A stretch of 64,000 bases of DNA from the NCBI GenBank assembly GCA_037179515.1, contig JAXCGZ010009453.1, forward strand, positions 124,001 to 188,000, written 5' to 3'. A program made the translations under genes and the position numbers. Positions 53,182-63,021 of this stretch are shown here, piece by piece (the first letter of the stretch is position 1; each line of letters begins with the position of its first letter). This DNA is from Halocaridina rubra (lineage: Eukaryota; Arthropoda; Malacostraca; Decapoda; Atyidae). The notes under the pieces were generated by a model. That model made no database searches, had not been told where the DNA came from, and saw only the letters and a list, made by a program, of their open reading frames with translations.

Positions 53182-56007
53182 GATTGTTATACACAAATGC
53201 TGATGGATTAGCTGGTAAGGCAGTAGAATTAAAAGATAGGATTCACAACAGTAAGGCAGATATAGTAGCAATTACAGAGACTAAGTTGAGTGAGGACATG
53301 AACAGTGTCACAGTTTTTCCTAAGGGCTTCAGAATACTAAGGGTTGAAAGATCTGAGAGGACTGGTGGAGGGATAGCACTGCTCATAAGTGAGAGGATTC
53401 AAGTTGAAGAAATAAACTTGGCTATAGAAAGTGAGTTCAGGGAATTTCTTGTTGCTCGCATAAATACTGGGTCAGAGAGCATTATAATAACTGTTGTATG
53501 CAACCCACCAAGGAACCAAAATAGGCTTGAAGTTTATGAGGAAAGTCATATAGGTACTATTGAAGTCATAAACTCAGTTGTTAACATGGCACGGGAAAAA
53601 AAAATGTAGGATTTTGATTATGGGAGACTTTAATCATAAAGAGATAGATTGGATAAATCTTGACCCACACAGTGGTGAGGACTCATTCGGGGCAAGATTC
53701 CTAGATTGCGTACAAGGGAATTTCCTACACCAACATGTAATGGAACCAACAAGGGCCAGGGGTGGGGATGAGCCATCACTACTTGATCTAGTGTTCACAG
53801 ATAATGTGTTGGATATTGAAAATATTGAGTATGAACCACCAATTGGAAAGAGTGACCACTGTGTGTTGTTGATGGAGTATATCATTGAAGATATTCTGCC
53901 TGAGAGTAGAGGCACTGAGGACATGAGGAGGAACTATCCGAAAGGAGATTACATCAAAATGAATGAGCTTTTTGCAGTTATTGACTGGAGAACCTTATTT
54001 TACAACAAATCTGTGCAAGAAATGTATGACATCTTTTGTGAGAAATATGGGAAGATAGTAGATTGCTGCATACCTGTCACCAAAGTAGTTGTAATTCATG
54101 CCAGAGAAAAATGGTTCGATAATGGGTGTAAAAGAGCTAAGGAGTGGAGAGACAAATGCTGGAAAAGGTATAGGAGGAGAAAAAACATAAATGCCTGTCA
54201 AACCTACAAAAGAGCAAGAAATGACTACCTAAGTAAAAGGAGAGAGGCAGAGAGAGATTATGAGAGGGACATCACCAGGAAGGCTAAAGAAAATCCCAAG
54301 CTTTTCCACAGCTTTATCAGAGGAAAACTGAAGGTAAAAGAACAGGTTTTAAGGCTAAAGAGAGCGGATGGAAGCATCACTGAGATGGATGAAGAGATCT
54401 GCAAAGAATTGAACAAGGAGTTTCTGTCAGTATTTACAGTAGAAAATACCCCACCCCCTCAGATTGCAGTGATAGAAGCTCAAGGGCCGGTATTAGAGAA
54501 CATCAACCTTACAGCCACAGAGGTATGCAAAGCGCTGATGGATTTAGATGTTCATAAAGCTACAGGTCCTGATGACATATCCCCTCATGTGCTTAAAAAA
54601 TGCGCAAACACAATATCAGTGGCACTAAGTATCATATTTAAGGAGTCACTGGAGTCGGGGGAGATTCCAAGATGCTGGAAACAAGCAAATGTGATACCTA
54701 TCTTCAAAAAGGGAAGGAGGGATACGGCTCTGAACTATAGACCAGTTTCCTTGACCAGCATAATTTGCAAAGTTATGGAGAAACTACTAAGGAAACATAT
54801 CTCTCTTCACTTGGAATCCTTCAACTTTTTGTCAGTGAGGCAACATGGCTTCAGAGAAGGTAGATCAACAGTAACAAACTTATTAGAATTTTATGATGAG
54901 GTAAGCCAAATCTTACAGGAAAGAGAGGGCTGGGCAGATTGCATATTCCTAGACTTCCAGAAAGCGTTTGACACTGTTCCACATGGCAGACTTATTAGGA
55001 AGCTGCACTCAATGGCTAGAATAGGTGGAAATGTTTTGGAATGGATAAAAACTTACTTAGAAGGAAGGGAACAGAGGGTTAGAGTAAGACACTCAGTGTC
55101 TGAATGGAGAAGAGATAGTAGTGGAGTTCCACAGGGTTCAGTTTTAGGGCCACTTTTGTTCCTTGTATATGTAAATGACCTACCAGAGTCTGTAAATTCA
55201 TTCATGAATATGTTTGCAGATGATGCAAAGATTGTGAAGAAAGTAAAAAACGAGAACAATGGTAGAGAACTTCAGGAGGATCTAAATAATCTGCATGAGT
55301 GGTCAGAAAAGTGGCTAATGAAATTCAATACTTCAAAATGTAAGGTAATGAGAATGGGTACAAGTGCAAGAAGGCCCAAGCTTGACTACTCGGTGGCTGG
55401 AGTACAACTTCAAGAGACAGAAAATGAGAGAGATCTAGGAGTAAACATACTGGCAGATTTGTCTCCAGAAATACATATAAATGGCATAGTAATAGCAGCA
55501 TATGCATTCTTATCAAATGTAAGGGTAGCCTTCAGGCACATGGACAAGGAAATGTTCAGAAATATTTATGTAACCTGTGTGAGGCCAAAACTCGAATATG
55601 CAGCCCCCTTTTGGAATCCGCACTTGTAAAAGCACATAGCTAAGCTTGAAAAAGTTCAAAGACATGCCACAAAACTGGTGCCAGAAATACGCAATCTCAG
55701 TTATGATGAGAGGCTGAGGGAATTAGACTTACCATCACTCGAAGCTAGAAGAGTAAGGGGGGATATGGTGACAGTCTTTAAATTCCTTCATGGTTATGAT
55801 AGAGTGGATAGGGATCGATATTTTGATATGGCTGGCTCTAGAACTAGAGGTCATAGTTTGAAGCTTCGTAAGAAAACTTCTTTGCAGGATGTAAGGAAAT
55901 AGTTTTTCAGTGTAAGAGTAGTTGATAATTGGAATTGGCTAAGCGAGGAGGTAGTTAATGCTATCTCAATCCATAGTTTTAAGGACAGGTATGATAAGTA
56001 TCACTAA
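53172..56007 (+). pseudogene. LINE ORF2 (APE endonuclease and RT), unit 12, best copy
   Basis: ORF2 starts about codon GCC 53172 in the -1 frame relative to ORF1, with no ATG there. Endonuclease motifs: LYTNADGL, ITETKLSED (catalytic Glu), ILIMGDFNHKEIDW, SLLDLVFTD and KSDHCVLL. One extra A in a run near 53600 shifts the frame; 53611-55629 is then open through RT (FLDFQKAFDTVPHGRL, SSGVPQGSVLGP, MFADDAKIV). AAA to TAA at 55627 and TAC to TAG at 55900 break the C-terminus. Full length would be about 945 residues, in the CR1 range. It nicks the target and copies LINE RNA there. Confidence 0.88.
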
Positions 56008-56098
56008 GTCTAAAAGGGAACCGATCAGGAGACGGGAAAATACGAGCTTTGGGCTCTTTCCCGTAAACACAATTAGGTAATCACAATTAGGTAATCAC

Positions 56099-56591
56099 TG
56101 TTAAGTCAGTAACAATAAATGGAACGTGTAACGTAAACCACACTGTTCCCCCAATAAACGACACTGTGCACCTAGCAGTAGGTGGGGTCACTACCTTCTG
56201 TTTATCTACGTAAACAAAGGAATCAATACGACATTCTAGACATCGTTAAATGGGAAATATGTAAACACACAAATCCCTAAAAACCACTGTTCACCCAGCC
56301 GAAATTGGGTACTAATTTCCAATTTACTTAATGGACGCTCAACTACGAAAGTATATTTTGTTTCCACAGAGAGAGAAACACTTTATGCACGTGGGAAAAA
56401 GATACCCTTATTTATTTCAACAACCACTTAAATTTCAAGTTATATTCTCAATATTCATGCAAATACATGCAATGCTACTCGTTTTCGCTGAAATATGCAC
56501 GATTTTAACGGTAGAGTTTTACACTAACTTCTTACAAGGCGGGAGTTTATCTAAAATGTACATTATTTTCACCATTACCACACCAATTCTC
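56099..56591 (-). other. BEL/Pao leader, LTR-proximal part
   Basis: About 490 bp lie between the LINE unit 12 tail and the BEL primer site. A word like AACGACACTGTG near 56155 resembles AAGCGACACTC near 52735, so the leader may contain a diverged repeat. No coding frame is supported. Confidence 0.5.
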
Positions 56592-56609
56592 ATCCGGTTC
56601 GAAGGACCA
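56592..56609 (-). promoter_or_regulatory. BEL/Pao primer-binding site
   Basis: The minus strand reads TGGTCCTTCGAACCGGAT a few bases after the 5' LTR end CCTCCACA. TGGTCCTTCGA-type primer sites are familiar from BEL/Pao elements. It fixes the minus orientation of the element. Confidence 0.8.
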
Positions 56610-56614
56610 AAAGC

Positions 56615-57388
56615 TGTGGAGGATTTCCTGTGTGTTAATACCCTTCGATCTTATGACCCCCTAAATACGGAAATCCTGACACGGCTTCAGTAGAGGCCTA
56701 CCACGATCTCAAATTTAAATCCTCTACCAATAAAATATAATTAATATTACATGCATAGACATACGTGCAAATATTTTACAAGGGGGTTTATAAACTGCTG
56801 ATATGTGAATATTTAAATAAACTCTCCTCACCTTAAATCAAAACTTCCTCATACAGAATAATAAATTTTCCAACATACATTCTACCTACGAGTGTTCAAT
56901 TACATGAGCTCATTTTGTTCCTCACATGTAGTTATAAATACTGTTAGAAATAAGTTAAATCTGTACTCATCTATCCGGTAAACCCTGATGTCGTCAGCAA
57001 TCATGGGACTCTGAATCAAACTCAGATATCTTCTGATCCACGTATCTCTATTACGTTTTCTACTTGAGTGTCTCGTAACGCCTCACGAGAACAACTAACT
57101 TACTCATTATTAAACGTCTATGCACCATCAATAATCATGGTAAACATGAGTGTCTCGTAGCACCTCATGAGGACAACTAATTACTCATTATTAAATGTAT
57201 ATGCACCATCAATAATCACGGTAGCAAATGTATTTCATAAATCTCAGCTACGACCCATTTTACACATTCTTAACATGAGTGTCTCGTAGCATTTCACGAG
57301 GACAACTAACTTTTTGCAAGAATGTTGCACAAAACTCCCCTCGTTTGTAGGGGTCCTTGATACTAGGACTAACCTGAGTTATGACTTG
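56615..57388 (-). repeat. 5' LTR of the BEL/Pao element, truncated
   Basis: It matches 47549-48321 from TGTGGAGGATTTCC to GTTATGACTTG with scattered differences. The last ~300 bp present in the other LTR are missing, replaced by LINE unit 13 from 57388 on. Confidence 0.85.
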
Positions 57389-57390
57389 GG

Positions 57391-58261
57391 CAGGAGAGAA
57401 AGGAACTAGAAAAAAGAATAAAGAAGCTGGAAGGGGAAAAGAGTCAACTAGAAACTAGAATTTCAAAACAAGAAAATAAAAACAAGCAGCTAAATGACAA
57501 CCTAAGTGAATTAGATGATAGTTCACTGCTCTCTTCTGAGAGAGACGAGATTGCAGTTTGGAATGTCCAGATTAAGGAAAACATTTAACAGTTTGGAAAA
57601 GAGTTCAAGGAGCTGAATATGGAACATGATGCCATGAAAGCTTCCTTTGCTGATGCACTAAAGGGGAATGTGGCAGTAAAAGAGGCTGTAAAGGTGGTGG
57701 CATTGGAAAACATACAAACAGTTGACTATAAAGAGACAGTAATTGTAAAAATGAAAGACGTTGTGATGGAAAGGGCAAACCCACTGATCAAACAGGCACT
57801 TGATAAAGAGAAGACAGTGGTAATCTCAGGCATAAGCGAATCCCAGGAGCCAACATGGCAGGGGAGACTTGAAGAAAATAAAGCTAGGGATGTAGACCTG
57901 ATAAGAAAGCTTGGAGGAGTTTGTGGTCCTGAGGATATTGTAAACATACACCAACAAGGCAAATATTCGAGGGAAGGAAAGCCAAGACCAACAAAAGTAA
58001 CCTTTGAGAGAGGGGACACATGTAGGAAATATTGTTGAGAAAGAAAGTCTAAAAGACCTTCAAGAATTCAAAGAAGTGTTTATTAGATGATACAGAAAAC
58101 AGGAAGAAATGGGAAAGATCAAAAACTTGTTGGAAGAGGCAAGAAGTTCAAATGAAGAAAGGAATGAAGAAGAGAAGAAAAATGTTCATTTCAGAGTTCC
58201 TCCAGACAAAGGGCATAAAAAGAAGATAATGACAGAAGATCAGGGGATGTGGCCTCATTAA
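57391..58261 (+). pseudogene. LINE ORF1, unit 13
   Basis: Part of the coiled coil (KELEKRIKKLEGEK) and the C-terminal domain (SGISESQEPTWQGRLEENK, KPRPTKVTFERGDTC) are present. TAA at about 57586 replaces a Glu codon. One base is lost near 58028 and a TGA near 58087 repeats the CGA-to-TGA change seen in unit 1. It ends at the TAA at 58261. Confidence 0.8.
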
Positions 58262-61085
58262 GATTGTTATACACAAATGCTGATGAATTAACTGGTAAGG
58301 CAGTAGAATTAAAAGATAGGATTCACAACAGTAAGGCAGATATAGTAGGAATTACAGAGACTAAGTTGAGTGAGGACATAAACTGTGTCACAGTTTTTCC
58401 TAAGGGCTTCAGAATATTAAGGGTTGAAAGATCTGAGAGGACTGGTGGAGGGATAGCACTGCTCATAAGTGAAAGGATTCAAGTTGAAGAAATAAACTTG
58501 GCTATAGAAAGTGAGTTCAAGGAATTTCTAGTTGCTCGCATAAATACTTGGTCAGAGAGCATAATAATAACTGTTGTATATAACCCACCAAGGAACCAGA
58601 ATAGGCTAGAAGTTTATGAGGAAAGTCATATAGGTACTATTGAAGTCATAAACTCAGTTGTTAACATGGCAAGGGAGAAAAAATGTAGGATTTTGATTAT
58701 GGGAGATTTTAATCATTAAGAGATAGATTGGATAAATCTTGGCCCACACTGTGATGAGGACTCATTCGGGGCAAGTTTCCTAGATTGCGTACAAGGACAT
58801 TTCCTACACCAACATGTAATGGAACCAACGAGGGCCAGGGGTGGGAATGAGCCATCCCTAATTGATCTAGTATTCACAGATAATGTGTTGGATATTGAAA
58901 AGATTGAGTATGAACCACCAATTGGAAAGAGTGACAACTGTGTGTTGTTGATGGAGTATATCATTGAAGATATTCTGCCTGAGAGTAGAGGCACTGAGGA
59001 CATGAGGAGGAACTATCCAAAAGAAGATTACATCAAAATGAATGAGCTTTTTGCAGTTATTGACTGGAGAACCTTATTTTACAACAAATCTGTACAAGAA
59101 ATGTGTGACATCTTTTGTGAGAAATATGGGAAAATAGGAGATTGCTGCATACGTTTCGCCAAAGTAGGTGTAATTCATGCTAGAGAAAAATGGTTTGATA
59201 ATGAGTGTAAAAGAGCTAAGGAGTGGAGAGACAAATGCTGGAAAAGGTATAGAAGGAGAAAAAACATAAATGCCTGGCAAACCTACAAAAGAGCAAGAAT
59301 TGACTACCTAAGTTAAAGGAGAGAGGCAGAGAGAGACTATGAGAGGGACATCACCAGGATGGCTAAAGAAAATCCCAAGCTTTTCCACAGCTTTATCAGA
59401 GGAAAATTGAAGGTAAAAGAACAGGTTTCATGGCTAAAGTGAGCGGATGGAAGCATCACTGAGATGGATGAAGAGATCTGCAAAGAATTGAACAAGGAGT
59501 TTCAGTCAGTATTTACAGTAGAAAATACCCCACCCCCTCAGATTGCAGTGATAGAAGCCCAAGGGCCAGTATTAGAGAACATCAACCTTACAACCACAGA
59601 GGTATGCAAAACGCTTATGGATTTAGATGTTCACAAAGCTACAGGTCCTGATGACATATCCCCTCATGTACTTAAAAAATGCACAAACTCAATATCAGTG
59701 GCACTAAGTATCATATTTAAAAAGTCACTGAGGTCAGGGGAGATTCCAAGATGCTGGAAACAAGCAAATGTGATACCTATCTTCAAAAAGGGAAAGAGGG
59801 ATACGGCTCTGAACTATAGACCAGTTTCCTAGACCATCATAGTTTGCAAAGTTATGGAGGAACTAATAAGGAAACATATCTCTCTTCACTTGGAATCCTT
59901 CAACTTTTTGTCAGTGAGGCAACATGGCTTCAGAGAAGGTAGATCAACAGTAACAAACTTATTATAATTTTATGATGAGGTAAGCCGAATCTTACAGGAA
60001 AGAGAGGGCTGGGCAGATTGCATATTCCTAGACTTCCAGAAAGCATTTGACACTGTTCCACATAGGAGACTTATTAGGAAGCTGCAAGCAATGGCTAGAA
60101 TAGGTGGAAATGTCTTGGAATGGATAAAAAGTTACTAAGAAGGAAGGGAACAGAGGGTCAGAGTAAGACTCTCAGTGTCTGAATGGGGAAGAGATAGTTG
60201 TGGAGTTCCACAGGGTTCAGTTTTAGGGCCAATTTTGTTCCTTGTATATGTAAATGACCTACCAGAGTCTGTAAATTCATTCATGAATATGTTTGCAGAT
60301 GATGCAAAGATTGTGAAGAAAGTAAAAAACGAGAACAATGGTAGAGAACTTCAGGAGGTTCTAAATAGTCTGGTTGAGTGGTCAGAAAAGTGACTAATGA
60401 AATTCAATACTTCAAAATGTATGGAAATGAGAATGGGTACAAGTGCAAGAAGGCCCAAGCTTGACTACTCGGTGGCTGGAGTACAACTTCAAGAGACAGA
60501 AAATGAGAGAGATCTAGGAGTAAACATACTGGCAGATTTGTCTCAAAAAATACATATAAATGGCATAGTAAGGGCAGCATATGCATTTTTATCAAATGTA
60601 ATGGTAGCCTTCAGGCACATGGACAAGGAAATGTTCAGAAATATTTATGTAACCTATGTGAGGCCAAAACTCGAATATGAAGCCCCCTTTTGGAATCCGC
60701 ACTTGAAAAAGCACATAGCTAAGCTTGAAAAAGTTCAAAGACATGCCACGAAACTGGTGCCAGAAATACGCAATCTCAGTTATGATGACAGGCTGAGGGA
60801 CTTAGACTTACCATCACTCGAAGCTAGAAGATTGAGGGGGGATATGTTGACAGTCTTTAAATTCCTTCATGGTTATGATAGAGTAGATAGGGATCGATAT
60901 TTTGATATGACTGGCTCTAGAACTAGAAGTCATAGTTTGAAGCTTCATAAGAAAACTTCTTTGCATGATGTAAAGAAATATTTTTCAGTGTAAGAGTAGT
61001 TGATAATTGGAATTGACTAAGCGAGGAGGTAGTTAATGCTATCTCAATCCATAGTTTTAAGGACAGGTATGATAAGTATCTCTAA
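58252..61085 (+). pseudogene. LINE ORF2 (APE endonuclease and RT), unit 13
   Basis: The endonuclease is open at 58252-58719 (ITETKLSED, ERTGGGIALLIS, ILIMGDFN) and stops at TAA just after GDFNH. The next part (58720-59316) has SLIDLVFTD and KSDNCVLL, where SDH has become SDN, removing the catalytic His. Further stops lie at 59314, 59441, 59831, 59966 and 60136. RT blocks FLDFQKAFDTVPH, GVPQGSVLGP and MFADDAKIV survive. The C-terminus shifts near 60990. It is dead as written. Confidence 0.85.
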
Positions 61086-61171
61086 GTATAAAATGGAACC
61101 GATCAGGAGATGGGAAGATACGAGCTTTGGGCTCTTTCCTGTAAACACAATTAGGTAAGTCCAATATTGTT

Positions 61172-61172
<1 letters not shown>

Positions 61173-61245
<73 letters not shown>
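61173..61245. repeat. (TC)n microsatellite
   Basis: About 73 bp of pure TC repeats lie between LINE unit 13 and the RNase H-bearing LINE fragment. Confidence 0.95.
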
Positions 61246-61247
<2 letters not shown>

Positions 61248-62178
61248 TGTTCAACGACGAGTTAATGGGGTAATAATTTGTGTCTCCCAATCGGCCCTAC
61301 AAGCCCTATCCTCGCCAAGACCTATCTGTGGCCGTGCTGTGGGAGATATACTATGTCGCCTCGCGGCCGCTCGGGATGCTTCTCTTGTTGTTTCGTTTAT
61401 ATGGACTCCATCCCACATTGGGCTGACTGGCAACGACACAGCGGATCGTCTTGCCAAGGCGGCCTGTATGCTGAAAGGGCATGCTGTGGACGCTGAGCCC
61501 TCCCTTCGATGCCTAAGTAACATCATCTACTCAGCTGGGTTTGCCATGACTGTCCAGCGCAGGGACACAGAGAGGGCCAACAGTGTGTCCATACAGCACC
61601 ATGATCACTTTCTTCACAGTTGCTACAAGTATCACAGACGCGGGTTAATGGTGCGGAAAAACAATTTAATTAGTGCTCGGCTCAGAATGGGGTATCGGCC
61701 TTTATGGCAGGTCTCCCAGACTCTAGATATGCCACAGTACACCTCCTGTAAATTATGCGACCGTCCTAATGCTAACACTCTTGACCTCTATTGTCTTCAG
61801 TGCCCCATAGTGAGAGATGTTTTACCACGAGGTCAGAACTTAATACAGATCTGCTCATTTTTACTTAATGATGACAACCTTGATGTTATTCTTGCTCATT
61901 ATCCTCACCTTGGTGGCCATTAATTATATTGAATTATACATATATTTTCTGTATGTTGCTGTACAATTCTGTTTGTGCATTCTGTGTTTCTCTTAGCTTT
62001 ACTTTTCATATAATGTACTCTGTGCTGCCATACTGTGAGTTGTGTGTTAGTATGCAGCAATGTTTTATCAATGTGTACACCTCTCTGTAAAGTATGTTCT
62101 ATTCTTTGTTTTGTATCCATTTGAATCATTATTTGTATAAACTCATGTAATGTCTGACGCCTTGGCGCAATAAATAGA
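61246..62178 (+). mobile_element. 5'-truncated LINE of an RNase H-bearing group (I-like)
   Basis: It contains an RNase H C-terminal half, a cysteine-rich C-terminal domain, a 255-bp 3' UTR and an end CGCAATAAATAG at about 62178. RNase H after RT occurs in I-group LINEs and relatives. Everything upstream of RNase H is missing, with the (TC)n tract at the break. Confidence 0.75.
61258..61923 (+). pseudogene. RNase H and C-terminal zinc domain of an I-like LINE ORF2
   Basis: The frame is open from about 61258 to TAA 61921-61923. VSQSALQALSS aligns with the (T/S)DSQSALQAL block of LINE RNase H, with Val in place of the catalytic Asp. FIWTPSHIGLTGNDTADRLA is the last RNase H block with its Asp. 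The C-terminus has RLRMGYRPLWQV and a cysteine motif CKLCDRPNANTLDLYCLQCP, similar to the C-terminal CCHC of I-like ORF2 proteins but with Tyr-Cys where His is usual. It is a 5'-truncated copy with no start codon of its own. Confidence 0.75.
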
Positions 62179-63021
62179 TTGGGTTCTCTCATAACCGATC
62201 TCAAGGAGGTGAACGAGGAGATGAGCATACACATATGTGAAGTAGCACCTGTCCTTAGAGTCGAAGAGTTCGATGAAAAGATCAACTATTTCAATAATCA
62301 ACTAGCAACTTGGAGTGAGACCAATGGGGTTTCAGTTATCAAGACTAATCTGCAGTTCAGGCTTGGTACCGGCGACGTTGATCGGATGTGTTATGATGTA
62401 AATGATAAGGGGGATGCTCTCAACAGATTTGGCGTCATCAGGTTATTGAACATAATTGCTAAGCAATGCCCATTCTTCAAACTAAGCAACAACTGGGAAG
62501 AAATCATATACCAAACCATACCTACTACATATGCTTCTGTATTGCAGCGGCAACAACGACCGGTCACGGCCAATAACGACAGTCAAAATAACACATACAG
62601 GAACAGAAACTACGACCGGCATCGCCAGCTCCCCTCAATAAGAAATAATAATGAAATCAGAAACGCCTCTCAAGAAAGTAGCAACGATCAGCATTCTAGA
62701 AGGGATCCTCAACAGCATTCGGATGGACGTCATACCCGGGATTTTCGTCATCAGAATCGTCAAATCCCACCTGGTATTCGAGGATGGAGACGAGACTCGA
62801 GGATGAATCACAGTCTCTATGATCTCGACCAACCACGGCGCTACCCCCAGCGTCCCCGGGAGAGGGAGAAATTGCAGCAGCTCTACAGTCGTCGACAGCC
62901 CTGTTCAAACTGTGGGGAAATAAACCATGATCTTTCCCACTGTTGGTTTAACTATAGACTTAAATGTGGTCACTGCCGTGAACATGGCCATAAAACAAGA
63001 TTATGTCCCTTAAATATATAG
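62179..63021 (+). CDS. LINE ORF1: C-terminal part of SGNH-like domain plus CCHC knuckles
   Basis: The N-terminus is lost by 5' truncation; the first codon here is TTG, so no native start is present. HICEVAPVLRVEEFDEKINY, NLQFRLGTGDVD and ALNRFGVIRLLNII resemble the second half of the SGNH/esterase-like domain found in ORF1 of some LINEs. In the last block (usually D-x-x-H-L-N) the His is not seen. An Arg/Gln/Asn-rich linker follows, then two knuckles CSNCGEINHDLSHC and CGHCREHGHKTRLC. The protein probably binds LINE RNA. It ends at TAG 63019-63021 in a leaky-stop context. Confidence 0.75.
   Translation: MGSLITDLKEVNEEMSIHICEVAPVLRVEEFDEKINYFNNQLATWSETNGVSVIKTNLQFRLGTGDVDRMCYDVNDKGDALNRFGVIRLLNIIAKQCPFFKLSNNWEEIIYQTIPTTYASVLQRQQRPVTANNDSQNNTYRNRNYDRHRQLPSIRNNNEIRNASQESSNDQHSRRDPQQHSDGRHTRDFRHQNRQIPPGIRGWRRDSRMNHSLYDLDQPRRYPQRPREREKLQQLYSRRQPCSNCGEINHDLSHCWFNYRLKCGHCREHGHKTRLCPLNI

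Larger units (their letters stand above)
52745..56098 (+). mobile_element. CR1-like LINE, unit 12, inserted in the BEL leader
   Basis: It begins inside ORF1 (AGGCATAAGTGAATCCC) and carries the second half of ORF1, the whole of ORF2, the 3' UTR and two AATTAGGTAATCAC tail repeats. It is the best preserved ORF2 in the window and lies in the opposite orientation to the BEL element. No clear target-site duplication is seen. Confidence 0.9.
47549..57388 (-). mobile_element. BEL/Pao LTR retrotransposon, minus strand, decayed and interrupted
   Basis: On the minus strand: 5' LTR (57388-56615, truncated), primer-binding site (56609-56592), leader, gag, zinc knuckles, DUF1758-type protease, RT-deleted pol with an A17-type region, polypurine tract and 3' LTR (48625-47549). 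LINE unit 12 interrupts the leader and a 1051-bp retroelement derivative interrupts the protease. Its 3' LTR lies directly against the cut 3' end of LINE unit 11; its 5' LTR is cut by LINE unit 13. Confidence 0.87.
57388..61158 (+). mobile_element. CR1-like LINE, unit 13
   Basis: It begins inside ORF1 (GGGCAGGAGAGAAAGG), includes ORF1 from the coiled coil, the full ORF2 span and the 3' UTR, and ends at AATTAGGTAAG with the tail cut short. It adjoins the truncated BEL LTR on the left and a (TC)n tract on the right. Confidence 0.88.
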
